From positions 34,732 to 98,731 of the forward strand of contig NZ_MUKU01000018.1 of NCBI RefSeq assembly GCF_002081825.1: a stretch of DNA of 64,000 bases, read 5' to 3'. Made by a program: the position numbers and the translations under genes. This DNA is from Chromobacterium haemolyticum. GTDB lineage: Bacteria > Pseudomonadota > Gammaproteobacteria > Burkholderiales > Chromobacteriaceae. Position 1 is the first letter of the stretch; the number at the start of each line of letters is the position of its first letter. Of the stretch, positions 8,499-21,801 are shown piece by piece. Under the pieces are notes generated by a model. The model saw only the letters and a list, made by a program, of their open reading frames with translations. It ran no database searches and was not told where the DNA came from.

Positions 8499-9425
8499 AT
8501 GGCGATCCACATCGTTTACCTGTCCCACGGCGGCAAGAAATACTACGACCAGACCCGCTTTTCCGTGTTGAGCCTGTTGCACTTGCTGCTAAAGCAGCAG
8601 CGGCAGGACGTGAAGATCATGGTGTACACCGACGCGCCGGACAGCGTGCCCGCGCACCCGCTGGTCCGCACGGAGACCTTGAGCCGGGCGCAATTGCAAG
8701 CTTATCGCGGCCAGTTCGACTACGTGCACCGCATCAAATTGGAAGTGATGTTGAAGGCGGCGCGCGAACTGGGCACCGCCGTGCTGTACGTGGATTGCGA
8801 CACCCGCTGGCTGCGCGTGCCAGACGAGTTGTTCGCCCGGCTGGAAGAGGGGAAGGCCAGTTGCATGCACGTCAACGAAGGCGTGTTCGGCCCCGGCTTT
8901 TTCCCGGACTATCTCGCCGCGGTGGACAAGCACGGCGCCGAGTTGCGCAAGATGGGGGTGGCCGACGTCCAGGGCCTGGCGATGTGGAACGCCGGCGTGG
9001 TCGGCGCTTCCGCCGGCATGGTGCCCTTCTTCGAAACCGCCTTGCGCCTCAACGACTTCCTGCTGCCGCGCGTGGAAGCGCGCAACTGGACCGAGCAGCT
9101 GGCCTGGTCGCTGGTGGCCTGCGACGGCCGCGAGCCGCTGGCGCTGGGGGATGCGCTGCACCACTACTGGAACTACAGTTACGAGGCGCCGCTCTACCTG
9201 GCGGAGGTGTTCGCCGGCATGGCGCCGGAATGGGACGTGGCGCGTCAGGCCGAGTACTGCGGCGAATTCGCTTGGGACGAGTCGCGCTTGAAGGCGATAC
9301 AGGCCGATCCCGAGCATAAGCGTCAGCGCCGTCGCAACAAACTGCGCAATTCCATTTCCAAGCGCAAGGTGGATTGGCGCATTCTGATCGCCCGGCTGCG
9401 CGGCGCATTGCCGTCGGCCGATTGA
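8499..9425 (+). CDS. Putative GT-A fold glycosyltransferase
   Basis: A 308 aa cytosolic protein. Beta-strand IHIVYLSHGGKKYYDQ, then VKIMVYTDAP and a clear DXD-type motif LYVDCDTRW (about 88-96), which in GT-A enzymes binds the metal and nucleotide sugar. Downstream, MWNAGVVGA and LAWSLVA resemble the acceptor region of nucleotide-diphospho-sugar transferases. The C-terminus is basic (KRQRRRNKLR), suggesting membrane or nucleic-acid contact. The acceptor is unknown. It is 19 bp from the next gene, a GT39-type transferase, so the two probably act on the same surface glycan. Confidence 0.7.
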   Translation: MAIHIVYLSHGGKKYYDQTRFSVLSLLHLLLKQQRQDVKIMVYTDAPDSVPAHPLVRTETLSRAQLQAYRGQFDYVHRIKLEVMLKAARELGTAVLYVDCDTRWLRVPDELFARLEEGKASCMHVNEGVFGPGFFPDYLAAVDKHGAELRKMGVADVQGLAMWNAGVVGASAGMVPFFETALRLNDFLLPRVEARNWTEQLAWSLVACDGREPLALGDALHHYWNYSYEAPLYLAEVFAGMAPEWDVARQAEYCGEFAWDESRLKAIQADPEHKRQRRRNKLRNSISKRKVDWRILIARLRGALPSAD

Positions 9426-9444
9426 AACCGTTTGAACGAGACTC

Positions 9445-11094
9445 ATGCTCACTTATTCGGAACAATCCCAAACCCTGGCCAAGCCTACGGAAAAACCGTG
9501 GATTCTGCTGCTGCTGTGTTTCGTCTGGCTGTGGCCGGGCATCATAGGCCACGATCCGTGGAAGCCTGACGAGCCCTTTGTGCTGGCGGCGGTGCAGGGC
9601 ATGCTGGACACCGGCAATTGGCTGTTGCCCACGGTGCAAGGCGCGCCCTACCTGGATAGTCCGCCATTGTACTATTGGGTGGCGGCCATCATGGTCAAGC
9701 TGCTGTCTCCCTGGTTGCTGGCGGCGCACGACGCGGCGCGGCTGGCCACGCCCTTGTTCATGGCCTTGGCCTTGCTGCTGGCCGGCATGGCCGGCCGCGA
9801 TCTGATCGGCCGCCGTCACGGCCGCAGCGTGGTGATGGTGCTGATAGGTTGCGTAGGCCTGGTGGAAACCGGCCATCAGCTCACCTCGGTGGTGTCCGGT
9901 TTCGCCGGTTTCGCGGCCGCCTTCTACGCCTTGTCCTTAACCCTGCGCTCGCCCGGCCTGGCCGGCGCTTTGCTGGGCGCGGCCAGCACGGCGATCTTCC
10001 TCAGCGCCAGCCTGATGGAGCTGATGTTGCTGTGGATGGTGGTGTTGTTGCTGCCGGCATTCTCCGCCTGGCGCAGCAAGCAGTACGCGATTACCGTGCT
10101 GCTGGCCTTGTTGATCGCCGCGCCCACCTCCTTGGTGTGGCCGCTGGCGCTGGCCAAGAGCCATCCGGACGCGTTCAGCCTCTGGTGGAACGACTACTCG
10201 CTGGGCCAGCTCAACGGCTTCGGCCGGGTGCAGTTGTTTCACGACTTCGGCTACTACAGCCTGAACGCCCTGTGGTTCGCGTTCCCGGCCTGGCCGCTGG
10301 CCGGCTGGACCCTGTATCGCAACCGGGAGCGGCTGGATCAGGCGCGCTTGCAGCTGCCGCTGATGTTCTTCGCCGTGGTGTTGATTCTGCTGACCTTGTC
10401 CAGCCGGCCCAATATGACCTATGCGATGCCGCTGCTGCTGCCGCTGTCCTTGCTGGCGGCGGTGGAGCTGGACAACCTCAAGCGCGGCGCGGCGGCCTTT
10501 CTCAACTGGTTCGGCCTGATGACTTTCGGCTTCTTCGCTCTGCTGGTGTGGTCCGGCTGGGCGGCGATGAACTTTGGCTGGCCGCAAGGCCTGGCCGGGC
10601 GCGCCCAGTACTTCAGCCCGTATTACCAAGTGCATGTCTCCAGCCTGGCGGCGGTGTGCGCGGTGATCGCCACTCTGGTGTGGCTATGGGCCTTGACGCG
10701 CAAACATTTGCGCGGCCGTCAGGCCATCAGCAACTGGGCGGCGGGCCTGACCCTGCTGTGGGGCTTGGGCATGACCTTGTGGCTGCCTTGGTTCGACGCC
10801 GCCAAGAGCTACCGGCCGGTGGTGGAGCGGATGATGAAGGCGTTGCCGGCGGACGCCGCCTGCGTGGCGACCGAGAGCCGCAACCAGTTGGCGTTGATCA
10901 GCTGGCGCTATTACGCCGGCCTGGATCTGGTGTCCTATCCGGAGGGCAACGCCTCGCCTTGCGACTACCAACTGGTGGTGCGCTCTGAGGACGAGGGTAT
11001 TGCCGAGCCGGGCTGGGAGGTGTTGTGGTATGGCTCCCGGCCGCGCGAGCAGAATATGATGTTTGCGTTGCTGAGGCGGGTCCACTCGCGCTAG
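9445..11094 (+). CDS. GT39/ArnT-like polytopic glycosyltransferase
   Basis: A 549 aa inner-membrane protein with about 11-12 helices. The first periplasmic loop carries the acidic motif GHDPWKPDEPFV (about 33-44), the metal and catalytic Asp/Glu pattern of the PMT/ArnT family, followed by APYLDSPPLYYW, which is also diagnostic. The enzyme uses a polyprenyl-phosphate sugar and modifies lipid A, glycan or protein at the periplasmic face. It lacks the arn neighbours, so a lipid A aminoarabinose role is not supported. Likely co-transcribed with the preceding transferase. Confidence 0.85.
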   Translation: MLTYSEQSQTLAKPTEKPWILLLLCFVWLWPGIIGHDPWKPDEPFVLAAVQGMLDTGNWLLPTVQGAPYLDSPPLYYWVAAIMVKLLSPWLLAAHDAARLATPLFMALALLLAGMAGRDLIGRRHGRSVVMVLIGCVGLVETGHQLTSVVSGFAGFAAAFYALSLTLRSPGLAGALLGAASTAIFLSASLMELMLLWMVVLLLPAFSAWRSKQYAITVLLALLIAAPTSLVWPLALAKSHPDAFSLWWNDYSLGQLNGFGRVQLFHDFGYYSLNALWFAFPAWPLAGWTLYRNRERLDQARLQLPLMFFAVVLILLTLSSRPNMTYAMPLLLPLSLLAAVELDNLKRGAAAFLNWFGLMTFGFFALLVWSGWAAMNFGWPQGLAGRAQYFSPYYQVHVSSLAAVCAVIATLVWLWALTRKHLRGRQAISNWAAGLTLLWGLGMTLWLPWFDAAKSYRPVVERMMKALPADAACVATESRNQLALISWRYYAGLDLVSYPEGNASPCDYQLVVRSEDEGIAEPGWEVLWYGSRPREQNMMFALLRRVHSR

Positions 11095-11100
11095 CCATGA

Positions 11101-11137
11101 AAAACCCCCGCATCAATTGAACTGAGCGGGGGTTTTC
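11101..11137. terminator. Bidirectional terminator
   Basis: AAAACCCCCGC ... GCGGGGGTTTT with a 14-nt loop, between the convergent GT39 gene and aacS. Confidence 0.8.
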
Positions 11138-11154
11138 TTGAGCCGCGCGCCGGT

Positions 11155-13113
<1,959 letters not shown>

Positions 13114-13128
13114 GCTTTCTCCTGTGTC

Positions 13129-13285
13129 TGAGGACTTCGAAAACCTGCTGCGCGGTCCGATAGCGGCGTTGCTTCGGGTTCGCTCCCTCGCTGTACTATT
13201 TGTACTATCTCGGTCGCTGCACTCGATGCGCCTTGCTCTCGAACCGCTCGCGACGGTTTTTCGAGGCCTCCTTTTTTCTCCGCGC
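13129..13285. repeat. MITE-like repeat (family member R2)
   Basis: Fills the liuE-aacS gap. It contains GTACTATTTGTAC and, read on the minus strand, CAACGCCGCTATCGGACCGCGCAGCAGG, matching the family core. Such GTAC-N4-GTAC repeats are also known in Neisseria. It may separate aacS transcription from the operon or simply be read through. Confidence 0.55.
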
Positions 13286-13312
13286 GCCGGCCCATGGACG
13301 GACGGCGGCTTG

Positions 13313-14224
13313 TTATTGCTCCGGTTTGGCGGCGCGCTTGTCGGCAAAGGCGTAGGCCAGCTTGGAGGCTGGCGGCTTGCCCAGCGCGTCGGCGATGAAC
13401 CAGGCCGTGTCCACCAGCGCGGCCAGGTCGACGCCGGTATCGAAGCCCTCGCCGTGCAGCAGGTAAACCACGTCTTCGGTGGCGACGTTGCCGGAAGCTC
13501 CCTGAGCATAAGGGCAGCCGCCAAGGCCGGCAACCGAAGAATCGAATGTCATCATTCCCGCGCGCAAACATGCATGAATATTGCTTATCGCCATGCCATA
13601 AGTGTCGTGGAAGTGGCCGGCCAGCTGCGACATTGGCACAGTCTTGCTCACTGCTTCCAGCATCGCCAGCACGCTGGACGGCGTGCCCACGCCTATGGTG
13701 TCGCCCAGCGAAATCTCGTAACAGCCCATGTCCAGCAGCCTCGCCGCCACCTCCGCCACCTTGGCCGGCGCGATGCGGCCTTCGTAAGGACAGCCCACCA
13801 CGCAGGACACATAGCCGCGCACCGGCACGCCGGCCGCCTGCGCGCGCGCCATCACCGGCAAGAAGCGCTGCAGGCTTTCGGCGATGCTGGCGTTGATATT
13901 GCGCCGGCTGAAGCTTTCGCTGGCTGCGCCGAACACAGCGATTTCACGCGCGCCGGCCGCCAAGGCCGCGTCCAGCCCCTGTTCATTGGGCACCAGTACC
14001 GGGTAGGACGCCGGCCCGGCCAGGTCCAGGCCGGCCAGCACCTCGGCGCTGCCCGCCATCTGCGGCACCCATTTGGGCGAGACGAAGGCGCCGGCCTCTA
14101 TGCTGCGCAGGCCGCTGGCGGCCAGGCGGCGGATCAGCTCCAGCTTGACCGCGGTGGACAGCGCTTGTTTTTCGTTTTGAAGCCCGTCGCGCGGACCCAC
14201 TTCCACAATCTTCACTTGCGGCAT
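13313..14224 (-). CDS. liuE: Hydroxymethylglutaryl-CoA lyase
   Basis: A 303 aa TIM-barrel enzyme cleaving HMG-CoA to acetoacetate and acetyl-CoA, the last step of leucine catabolism. It shows VGPRDGLQNE at the N-terminus (catalytic Arg-Asp), metal-binding His residues in GHFHDTYGMA, and the active-site Cys signature GLGGCPYAQGASGNVATED. Start ATG at 14224, 14 bp after the GyrI-like gene. Also called mvaB. Confidence 0.96.
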   Translation of the reverse strand: MPQVKIVEVGPRDGLQNEKQALSTAVKLELIRRLAASGLRSIEAGAFVSPKWVPQMAGSAEVLAGLDLAGPASYPVLVPNEQGLDAALAAGAREIAVFGAASESFSRRNINASIAESLQRFLPVMARAQAAGVPVRGYVSCVVGCPYEGRIAPAKVAEVAARLLDMGCYEISLGDTIGVGTPSSVLAMLEAVSKTVPMSQLAGHFHDTYGMAISNIHACLRAGMMTFDSSVAGLGGCPYAQGASGNVATEDVVYLLHGEGFDTGVDLAALVDTAWFIADALGKPPASKLAYAFADKRAAKPEQ

Positions 14225-14237
14225 GTTTGGCTCTTTA

Positions 14238-14755
14238 TCAGCGGCGGCGCGGCTGCACCGGGATGTAGATGTCCATCTGGCGTTGCGGCTGGTCCGGCGC
14301 GCAGCGGCCGTCGTAGCGCTCGAAAGCGCCCAGCGGCGCTTGTTCCCATTGCTTGGACGCCGGCAGCCAGTCCTGTGTGATGTAGCGCCAGGCGCCCTGG
14401 ATGGCCTGGCCGAACTCGGCGTCGCTGCCGGCCGGCTTGGTGGTGAACACCGCGTACTTGGCCGGCGGCGTGCGCCGCTGCGCGCAGCCGGGCGGCAGCG
14501 GCAAGGGCTGCGGGTATTCCATCCCTATCATATAGCCGAAGCGGCCCGTGTCCGGGTCGAAGTCGTGGATCAGCCCGTATTCGGCGGCGTCGGCGCGGCC
14601 CAGCGCCGCCAGCAGCGGCTGGCGCAGCGTGTCCGCGTATTCGCCCCAGAACTCGGGGATCTGCCGCAGATTGTCGCCGTTCTCCATCCGGGTGGCGATA
14701 CTGTAGCCGGCCAGATTCAAGCCGGGGTGATTGATGATGATGGGGTCCATGAGCT

Positions 14756-14759
<4 letters not shown>
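14238..14759 (-). CDS. GyrI-like (AraC effector-binding domain) protein
   Basis: A 173 aa stand-alone small-molecule-binding domain, the GyrI/BmrR-like SHS2 fold found at the C-terminus of AraC regulators. Visible features: LAGYSIATRMENGDN at the start, FGYMIGMEYPQPLPLPPG, YAVFTTKPAG, and a terminal ERYDGRC ... MDIYIPV. A GTG start overlaps the liuD stop (GTGA); an internal ATG at 14750 is the alternative. Its place inside the leucine operon suggests it binds an acyl or CoA-related intermediate, but no such role is established. Confidence 0.8.
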
Positions 14760-16723
<1,964 letters not shown>

Positions 16724-16870
16724 GTCCGTCTCCCGCGGAGAAATCGCCACGGCGCATCCGCGCCGTCAGGCCATTTTGCTGCGCAGCTGCACAGCCTGAA
16801 GGCTGTTGGTCACCGCGGTTGGCGATGAGTATCTTATTGAACATGGTCCGTCCCTTGTTTCTTGTTCGCG

Positions 16871-17656
16871 TCATGACCAGTTGGGCGGCCGTTTGTCGAA
16901 GAAGGCGGCCAAGCCCTCGCGCGCCTCGGCGCCGGCGCGCACGCTGGCGATCTGGCCGGCGGTGTCCTCCAGCAATTGATCGTCCCAGGGCGAGCCCTCG
17001 CGCAGCATGGCCAGCAAGTCCTTGGCCGAGGACAGCGCCTGCGGCGCGCCCTGGGCCATCGCCTCGGCGACATCGGCCACGCGCGCGTCCAACGCCTCGG
17101 CCGGCACTACCTCGTGCACCAGGCCGATGCGCAGCGCCGTGGCGGCGTCGATGCGCTCGGCGGACAGGAAATAACGCCGCGCCTGACGCCAGCCTATCGC
17201 GTCGGCCACATAGGGGCCGATGGTGGCCGGCACCAGGCCCAGCCTCACCTCGGTCAGGCCGAACTTGGCGGCCTCGGTGGCGATGGCCACGTCGCAAACC
17301 GCGGCCAGGCCGGTGCCGCCGGCCAGCGCCGCGCCGTGAATGCGGGCGATCACCGGCTTCTTGCTGCGGTAGATGCTCTTGAGCATGGCCGCCAGCCGCT
17401 GCGCGTCGGCGAGGTTCTGGTCCTCGCTGTAACCGGCGGCGCGGCGCATCCAGTCCAGGTCCGCGCCGGCGGAAAAGCTCTTGCCGCGGCCGGCCAGCAC
17501 GATGACACGGCAGTCCGCCTGCAATTGCAGGTGGGAGAAGGCGGCGGTCAGCTCGGCGATCAGCGTTTCGTTCATTGCATTGTGAACGTCCGGCCGGTTC
17601 ATCCAGATCGTCGCGGTCTTGCCGCTGTGTTCGATTTCAAGCGTGGTGTAGCTCAT
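16871..17656 (-). CDS. liuC: Methylglutaconyl-CoA hydratase (enoyl-CoA hydratase family)
   Basis: A 261 aa crotonase-fold enzyme hydrating 3-methylglutaconyl-CoA to HMG-CoA. Oxyanion-hole segments are FSAGADLDWM (about 59-68) and RIHGAALAGGTGLAAVCD (about 104-121), with the usual downstream FGLTEVRLGLVP. The specific substrate is assigned from its place between liuB and liuD; the crotonase family is certain from sequence. Confidence 0.93.
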   Translation of the reverse strand: MSYTTLEIEHSGKTATIWMNRPDVHNAMNETLIAELTAAFSHLQLQADCRVIVLAGRGKSFSAGADLDWMRRAAGYSEDQNLADAQRLAAMLKSIYRSKKPVIARIHGAALAGGTGLAAVCDVAIATEAAKFGLTEVRLGLVPATIGPYVADAIGWRQARRYFLSAERIDAATALRIGLVHEVVPAEALDARVADVAEAMAQGAPQALSSAKDLLAMLREGSPWDDQLLEDTAGQIASVRAGAEAREGLAAFFDKRPPNWS

Positions 17657-17674
17657 GGGTTTCGCCTTTATCCC

Positions 17675-19273
17675 TCACATCCGGAACACGCCGAAGCGCG
17701 TGCTTTCCACCGGGGCGGACAGGGCCGCCTCCAGCGCCAGGCTCAGCACTTCGCGGGTTTGCGCCGGGTCTATCACCCCATCGTCCCACAAGCGCGCGCT
17801 GGCGTAATAGGGGTGGCCCTGACGTTCGTACTGCTCGCGCACCGGCGCTTTCAGCGCTTCTTCCTGTTCAGCCCCGAAGGCGTCGCCCAGTTGTTCCTTC
17901 TTCACCTGGGCCAGCACGCCGGCCGCCTGCTCGCCGCCCATCACCGAGATGCGGCTATTGGGCCACATCCACAGAAAGCGCGGCGAATAAGCGCGGCCGC
18001 ACATGCCGTAGTTGCCGGCGCCGAAGCTGCCGCCTATCAGCACGGTGAACTTGGGCACGCGGGCGCAGGCCACGGCGGTGACCAGCTTGGCGCCGTCCTT
18101 GGCGATGCCGCCGTTCTCGTACTTCTTGCCCACCATGAAGCCGGTGATGTTTTGCAGGAACAGCAGCGGAATGCCGCGCTGGCAGCACAGCTCGACGAAG
18201 TGCGCGCCCTTGAGCGCGGATTCGGAGAACAGAATGCCGTTGTTGGCGATGACGCCGACGCGGTAGCCGTTCAGCCGAGCGAAGCCGGTAACCAGGGTGG
18301 CGCCGTAGTTCTGCTTGAACTCGTCGAATTCGGAATCGTCCACCAGCCGGGCGATGATTTCGCGCACGTCGAAGGGCTTTTTCGGGTCCGCCGGAATCAC
18401 GCCGTAGATTTCCTCGGCCGCGTAGCGCGGCGGGCGCGGTTCGGCGCGGTCCAGCTCGCCCTGTTTGCGCCAGTTGAGACCGGACACGATGCGGCGGGCG
18501 ATGGACAGCGCGTGGGCGTCGTTTTGCGCCAGGTGGTCGGCCACGCCGGACACGCGGGCGTGCACATCGCCGCCGCCCAGCTCCTCCGCCGTCACCACCT
18601 CGCCGGTGGCCGCCTTCACCAGCGGCGGGCCGCCCAGAAAGATGGTGCCTTGTTCCTTGACGATGACGGTTTCGTCCGACATCGCCGGCACATAAGCGCC
18701 GCCGGCGGTGCAACTGCCCATCACCACCGCGATCTGCGGAATGCCGGCGGCGGACAGATTGGCCTGGTTGTAGAAGATGCGGCCGAAGTGCTCGCGGTCC
18801 GGGAACACCTCGTCTTGCAAGGGCAGGAAGGCGCCGCCGGAATCGACTAGATACACACAAGGAAGGCGGTTGTCGCGCGCAATCTCTTGGGCGCGCAAAT
18901 GCTTCTTCACCGTCATCGGGTAATAGGTGCCGCCCTTGACCGTGGCGTCGTTGGCGATGATCAGGCAATCCACGCCGGCGACGCGGCCGATGCCGCTGAT
19001 CAGGCCGGCGCCGGGCGCGTCGTCGTCATACATGCCGAAGGCGGCCAGCTGGGACAGCTCCAGAAAGGGCGCGCCGGGGTCCAGCAGCAGATCGATGCGC
19101 TCGCGCGGCAGCAGCTTGCCGCGGGCGGCGTGCTTGGCGCGCGCCTTGTCGCCGCCGCCCAGCGCGGCCTTGGCCACCTTGTCGCGCAGATCGGCCACCA
19201 GCGCGCGCATCTTGTCGGCGTTGGCCTGGAAGTCCGCCGCGCGCGGCGAGAGTTTGGATTCGAGGATGGGCAT
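17675..19273 (-). CDS. liuB: Methylcrotonyl-CoA carboxylase, carboxyltransferase beta subunit
   Basis: A 532 aa carboxyltransferase that transfers CO2 from LiuD biotin to 3-methylcrotonyl-CoA. Two crotonase-like halves: the N half carries [18 protein letters not shown] and [18 protein letters not shown]; the C half carries [22 protein letters not shown] and [18 protein letters not shown], all typical of MCC-beta and propionyl-CoA carboxylase beta. Eighteen bases separate it from liuC. Confidence 0.96.
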   Translation of the reverse strand: MPILESKLSPRAADFQANADKMRALVADLRDKVAKAALGGGDKARAKHAARGKLLPRERIDLLLDPGAPFLELSQLAAFGMYDDDAPGAGLISGIGRVAGVDCLIIANDATVKGGTYYPMTVKKHLRAQEIARDNRLPCVYLVDSGGAFLPLQDEVFPDREHFGRIFYNQANLSAAGIPQIAVVMGSCTAGGAYVPAMSDETVIVKEQGTIFLGGPPLVKAATGEVVTAEELGGGDVHARVSGVADHLAQNDAHALSIARRIVSGLNWRKQGELDRAEPRPPRYAAEEIYGVIPADPKKPFDVREIIARLVDDSEFDEFKQNYGATLVTGFARLNGYRVGVIANNGILFSESALKGAHFVELCCQRGIPLLFLQNITGFMVGKKYENGGIAKDGAKLVTAVACARVPKFTVLIGGSFGAGNYGMCGRAYSPRFLWMWPNSRISVMGGEQAAGVLAQVKKEQLGDAFGAEQEEALKAPVREQYERQGHPYYASARLWDDGVIDPAQTREVLSLALEAALSAPVESTRFGVFRM

Positions 19274-19381
19274 ATCGTTTTACCTTGTCATTCGCCGTCG
19301 ACGAAGCGTGCGGTCAGTGAGCATTGGGCTTGCCGGGTGGGGCTGAAGCGCAACGCGGCATCAGGCTTTTCTCCGCCGCGA

Positions 19382-20551
19382 TTACCGGGTTTCGGCCATC
19401 AGCTCGCGGCCTATCAGCCAGCGGCGAATCTCGCTGGTGCCGGCGCCGATCTCGTACAGCTTGGCGTCGCGCAGCAGGCGGCCAGTCGCGTATTCATTGA
19501 TATAGCCGTTGCCGCCCAGGCACTGGATGGCGTCCAGCGCCATCTGGGTGGCGCCCTCCGCCGCGTACAGGATGGCGCCGGCGGCGTCCTTGCGGGTCTG
19601 GCGGCCGGTTTCGCCGCGGTCTAGCGCCTGGCCCACCGCGTAGACATAGGCGCGGCTGGCGGACAGCTTGACGTACATGTCCGCCAGTTTGCCCTGCATC
19701 AGCTGGAAATCGCCGATGGCCTGGCCAAACTGCTTGCGGTCGTTCAGGTAAGGCACCGTGATGTCCATGCAGGCCTGCATGATGCCCAGCGGGCCGGCGG
19801 CCAGCACCGCGCGCTCATAGTCCAGGCCGCTCATCAGCACCTTGACGCCGTTGCCTTCGCCGCCCAGCACATTGGCGTCCGGCACGAAACAGTTGTCGAA
19901 GAACATGGGGTAGGTGTTGGAGCCGCGCATGCCCAGCTTGTCCAGCTTGCTGCCGTGGCTGAAGCCGGCGAAGCCGCGCTCCACGATGAAGGCGGTGATG
20001 CCCTTGGCGCCGGCGCTGACGTCGGTCTTGGCGTAGACCACCATCACGTCCGCGTCGCCGCCGTTGGTGATCCACATCTTGCTGCCGTTGAGCAGGTAGC
20101 CGCCGTCGGCCTTGTCGGCCTTCAGCTTCATGCTGACCACGTCGGAGCCGGCGTTGGGCTCGGACATCGCCAGCGCGCCGACATGCTCGCCGGACACCAG
20201 CTTGGGCAGTAGCCGGCGTTTTTGTTCGTCGTTGCCGTTCTTGTGGATCTGGTTGACGCAGAGGTTGGAGTGCGCGCCGTAGGACAGGCCCACCGAGGCG
20301 GAGGCGCGGCTGATTTCCTCCATGGCGATCATATGAGCCAGATAGCCCATCTGGGTGCCGCCGTACTGCTCGTCCACCGTCATGCCCAGCAGGCCCAGAT
20401 CGCCGAACTTGCGCCACAGGTCGGCCGGGAACAGGTTGTCGCGGTCGATGTCGGCTGCGCGCGGGGCGATTTCGCTTTGGGCGAAGTCGCGCGCGGTTTC
20501 ACGCAACATGTCGTAGGTGTCGCCAAAGGCGAAGCGCAGGCTGCTGTACAT
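19382..20551 (-). CDS. liuA: Isovaleryl-CoA dehydrogenase
   Basis: A 389 aa FAD-dependent acyl-CoA dehydrogenase oxidising isovaleryl-CoA, first step of the liu pathway; electrons go to ETF. It shows [21 protein letters not shown], the FAD-binding [14 protein letters not shown] and [16 protein letters not shown], and the IVD-type catalytic Glu in [16 protein letters not shown]-terminal [22 protein letters not shown] is diagnostic. The start at MYSSLRF (20551) follows AGAGGAGAGAAACC; an upstream in-frame Met at 20602 lies at the regulatory site. Confidence 0.96.
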   Translation of the reverse strand: MYSSLRFAFGDTYDMLRETARDFAQSEIAPRAADIDRDNLFPADLWRKFGDLGLLGMTVDEQYGGTQMGYLAHMIAMEEISRASASVGLSYGAHSNLCVNQIHKNGNDEQKRRLLPKLVSGEHVGALAMSEPNAGSDVVSMKLKADKADGGYLLNGSKMWITNGGDADVMVVYAKTDVSAGAKGITAFIVERGFAGFSHGSKLDKLGMRGSNTYPMFFDNCFVPDANVLGGEGNGVKVLMSGLDYERAVLAAGPLGIMQACMDITVPYLNDRKQFGQAIGDFQLMQGKLADMYVKLSASRAYVYAVGQALDRGETGRQTRKDAAGAILYAAEGATQMALDAIQCLGGNGYINEYATGRLLRDAKLYEIGAGTSEIRRWLIGRELMAETR

Positions 20552-20604
20552 GGTTTCTCTCCTCTGAGGGGCGCGCGTATTTCGCGTGATATGCTCTATC
20601 ATTA

Positions 20605-20626
20605 CTTACGTTTACGTAAGCGTCAA
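20605..20626 (-). promoter_or_regulatory. LiuR operator and promoter in front of liuA
   Basis: A 16-bp palindrome CTTACGT-TT-ACGTAAG (20605-20620) followed by CGTCAA, which on the minus strand is a TTGACG -35 box (20626-20621). The palindrome lies in the -35/-10 spacer, the classic position for a MerR-family activator, with AATGAT as a weak -10. The same arrangement is found at 26848-26869. Confidence 0.8.
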
Positions 20627-20692
20627 CATGGCGACGACGGAAACCGGCGCGAAACCGTTATCATGGCCGGGTTTGCATGCAGAGAACAGACA

Positions 20693-21142
20693 ATGACGAT
20701 ATGGGTGGACGCGGACGCCTGTCCCAAGGTGATCCGCGAAACATTGTGCCGGGCGGCGCAGCGCACCGGCGTGGAGCTGGTGTTCGTCGCCAATCAGCTA
20801 TTGACGGTGCCTAAGGCGCCGAATATCCGCGCCTTGCAAGTGCCGAAAGGCTTTGACGTGGCCGACAACGAGATTGTCCGCCGCATCGCGGCGAACGATC
20901 TCTTGATCACCGGCGACATCCCCTTGGCGTCCGATGCTTTGAGCAAGGGCGCGCAGGCGCTGAATTGGCGCGGCGATGTGTATTCGCCGGACACCATCGC
21001 CGCGCAGCTGACGATGCGGGATTTCATGGACACGCTGCGCGCCAGCGGCGTGCAGACCGAAGGCCCGCCGCCTTTGAGCCAGTCGGACCGTCAGGCTTTC
21101 GCCCGGCAACTGGATATCTGGCTGGCCAAGCGGCGGGGCTGA
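20693..21142 (+). CDS. UPF0178 / YaiI-YqxD family protein
   Basis: A 149 aa small cytosolic protein of a PIN-like fold. It opens [16 protein letters not shown], with acidic residues typical of the family active site, and contains [23 protein letters not shown], a second acidic cluster. Nuclease activity is suspected for the family but not shown. Start ATG at 20693; an in-frame Met ten codons upstream is possible. Divergent from liuA. Confidence 0.88.
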   Translation: MTIWVDADACPKVIRETLCRAAQRTGVELVFVANQLLTVPKAPNIRALQVPKGFDVADNEIVRRIAANDLLITGDIPLASDALSKGAQALNWRGDVYSPDTIAAQLTMRDFMDTLRASGVQTEGPPPLSQSDRQAFARQLDIWLAKRRG

Positions 21143-21171
21143 GGCGGCAGCGATTATGGAGGAGGGGGCCG

Positions 21172-21256
21172 CGTGGGTATCGCTGCGCTCCACCCACCCT
21201 ACCCATGACGAGCCACTGCGCGTAGGGTGGGAGGAGCCGCAGGCGATACCCACCAG
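21172..21256. repeat. Palindromic REP-like repeat, left flank of module A
   Basis: Imperfect 85-bp palindrome: GTGGGTATCGC..GCTCCACCCACCCTAC facing GTAGGGTGGGAGGAGCCGC..GGCGATACCCAC. It can form a long hairpin. A second copy in the same orientation lies at 22130-22214, so the two flank module A as direct repeats. Confidence 0.85.
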
Positions 21257-21279
21257 CCAGCTCTGTTCCCAGAAAAGTT

Positions 21280-21801
21280 TTAGCCTTTCTTCTTTCTACG
21301 CAGCCTCCGCGGCAAGGCTTCCAGCTCATCCAGGCTGAGATGGAGGCGGTTCACCGCCTCCACATGCCTCGGCAAGTCCACCTGCTCCACCCCCAGGTTC
21401 AACAACAACTCCAGATAGTTGAAGAAGCTCTTGCACAGGCGGCGGCGGTGGCCGCGTTGGCTGAAATCCATATCGCTGGCGATGCGGAACAGCAAGCCAC
21501 GCGCCGAGTGTTGGCGGTTGAGTTTCAGCATCTGCGCCAGATGGGCGGCGTACTGATGGCCCAAGGCGCGGGCTTCACATTCATCCTTGGCCTCGGCCGG
21601 CTGCCAGTAATGCGGATAGGTGCGGCCTTTGATGCGGCGGATGAAGGGCAGGCTGAGGTCTTTGGCGTGGGGGCCGGCAAAGCGGTAACGGGAGCGCGGC
21701 CCTAGCGGCGGGAGTAGAGAGGCGTCCTGATGGACGTCTTGGGTTTCAGTAGAGGACGGAGAGAGTTCGATGCCTAGCACCGGACGGACAAGCTTTACCA
21801 T
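21280..21801 (-). CDS. Module A protein, unknown RNA-linked family
   Basis: A 173 aa protein I do not recognise. Residues 1-35 look disordered and Ser/Thr/Pro-rich. From 40 onwards it is helical: LPFIRRIKGRTYPHYWQPAEAKD, then ALGHQYAAHLAQML, then FRIASDMDFSQRGHRRR leading to KSFFNYLELLLNL, and a basic end (PRRLRRKKKG). No signal peptide or membrane helix. Start ATG at 21801, seven bases after a perfect AGGAGG. It is about 95 percent identical to the module B protein (60136-60657) and distantly similar to module C (29474-29896). The basic tail and RNA leader suggest RNA binding; this is inference. Confidence 0.8.
   Translation of the reverse strand: MVKLVRPVLGIELSPSSTETQDVHQDASLLPPLGPRSRYRFAGPHAKDLSLPFIRRIKGRTYPHYWQPAEAKDECEARALGHQYAAHLAQMLKLNRQHSARGLLFRIASDMDFSQRGHRRRLCKSFFNYLELLLNLGVEQVDLPRHVEAVNRLHLSLDELEALPRRLRRKKKG

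Noticed and set aside
13114..13533. Upstream extension of aacS to 13533
   Set aside because: It runs through a repeat and the end of liuE; the family N-terminus begins at MTPDTPIW.
16976..18850. Long plus-strand frame opposite liuB and liuC
   Set aside because: Antisense shadow of two clearly identified enzymes.
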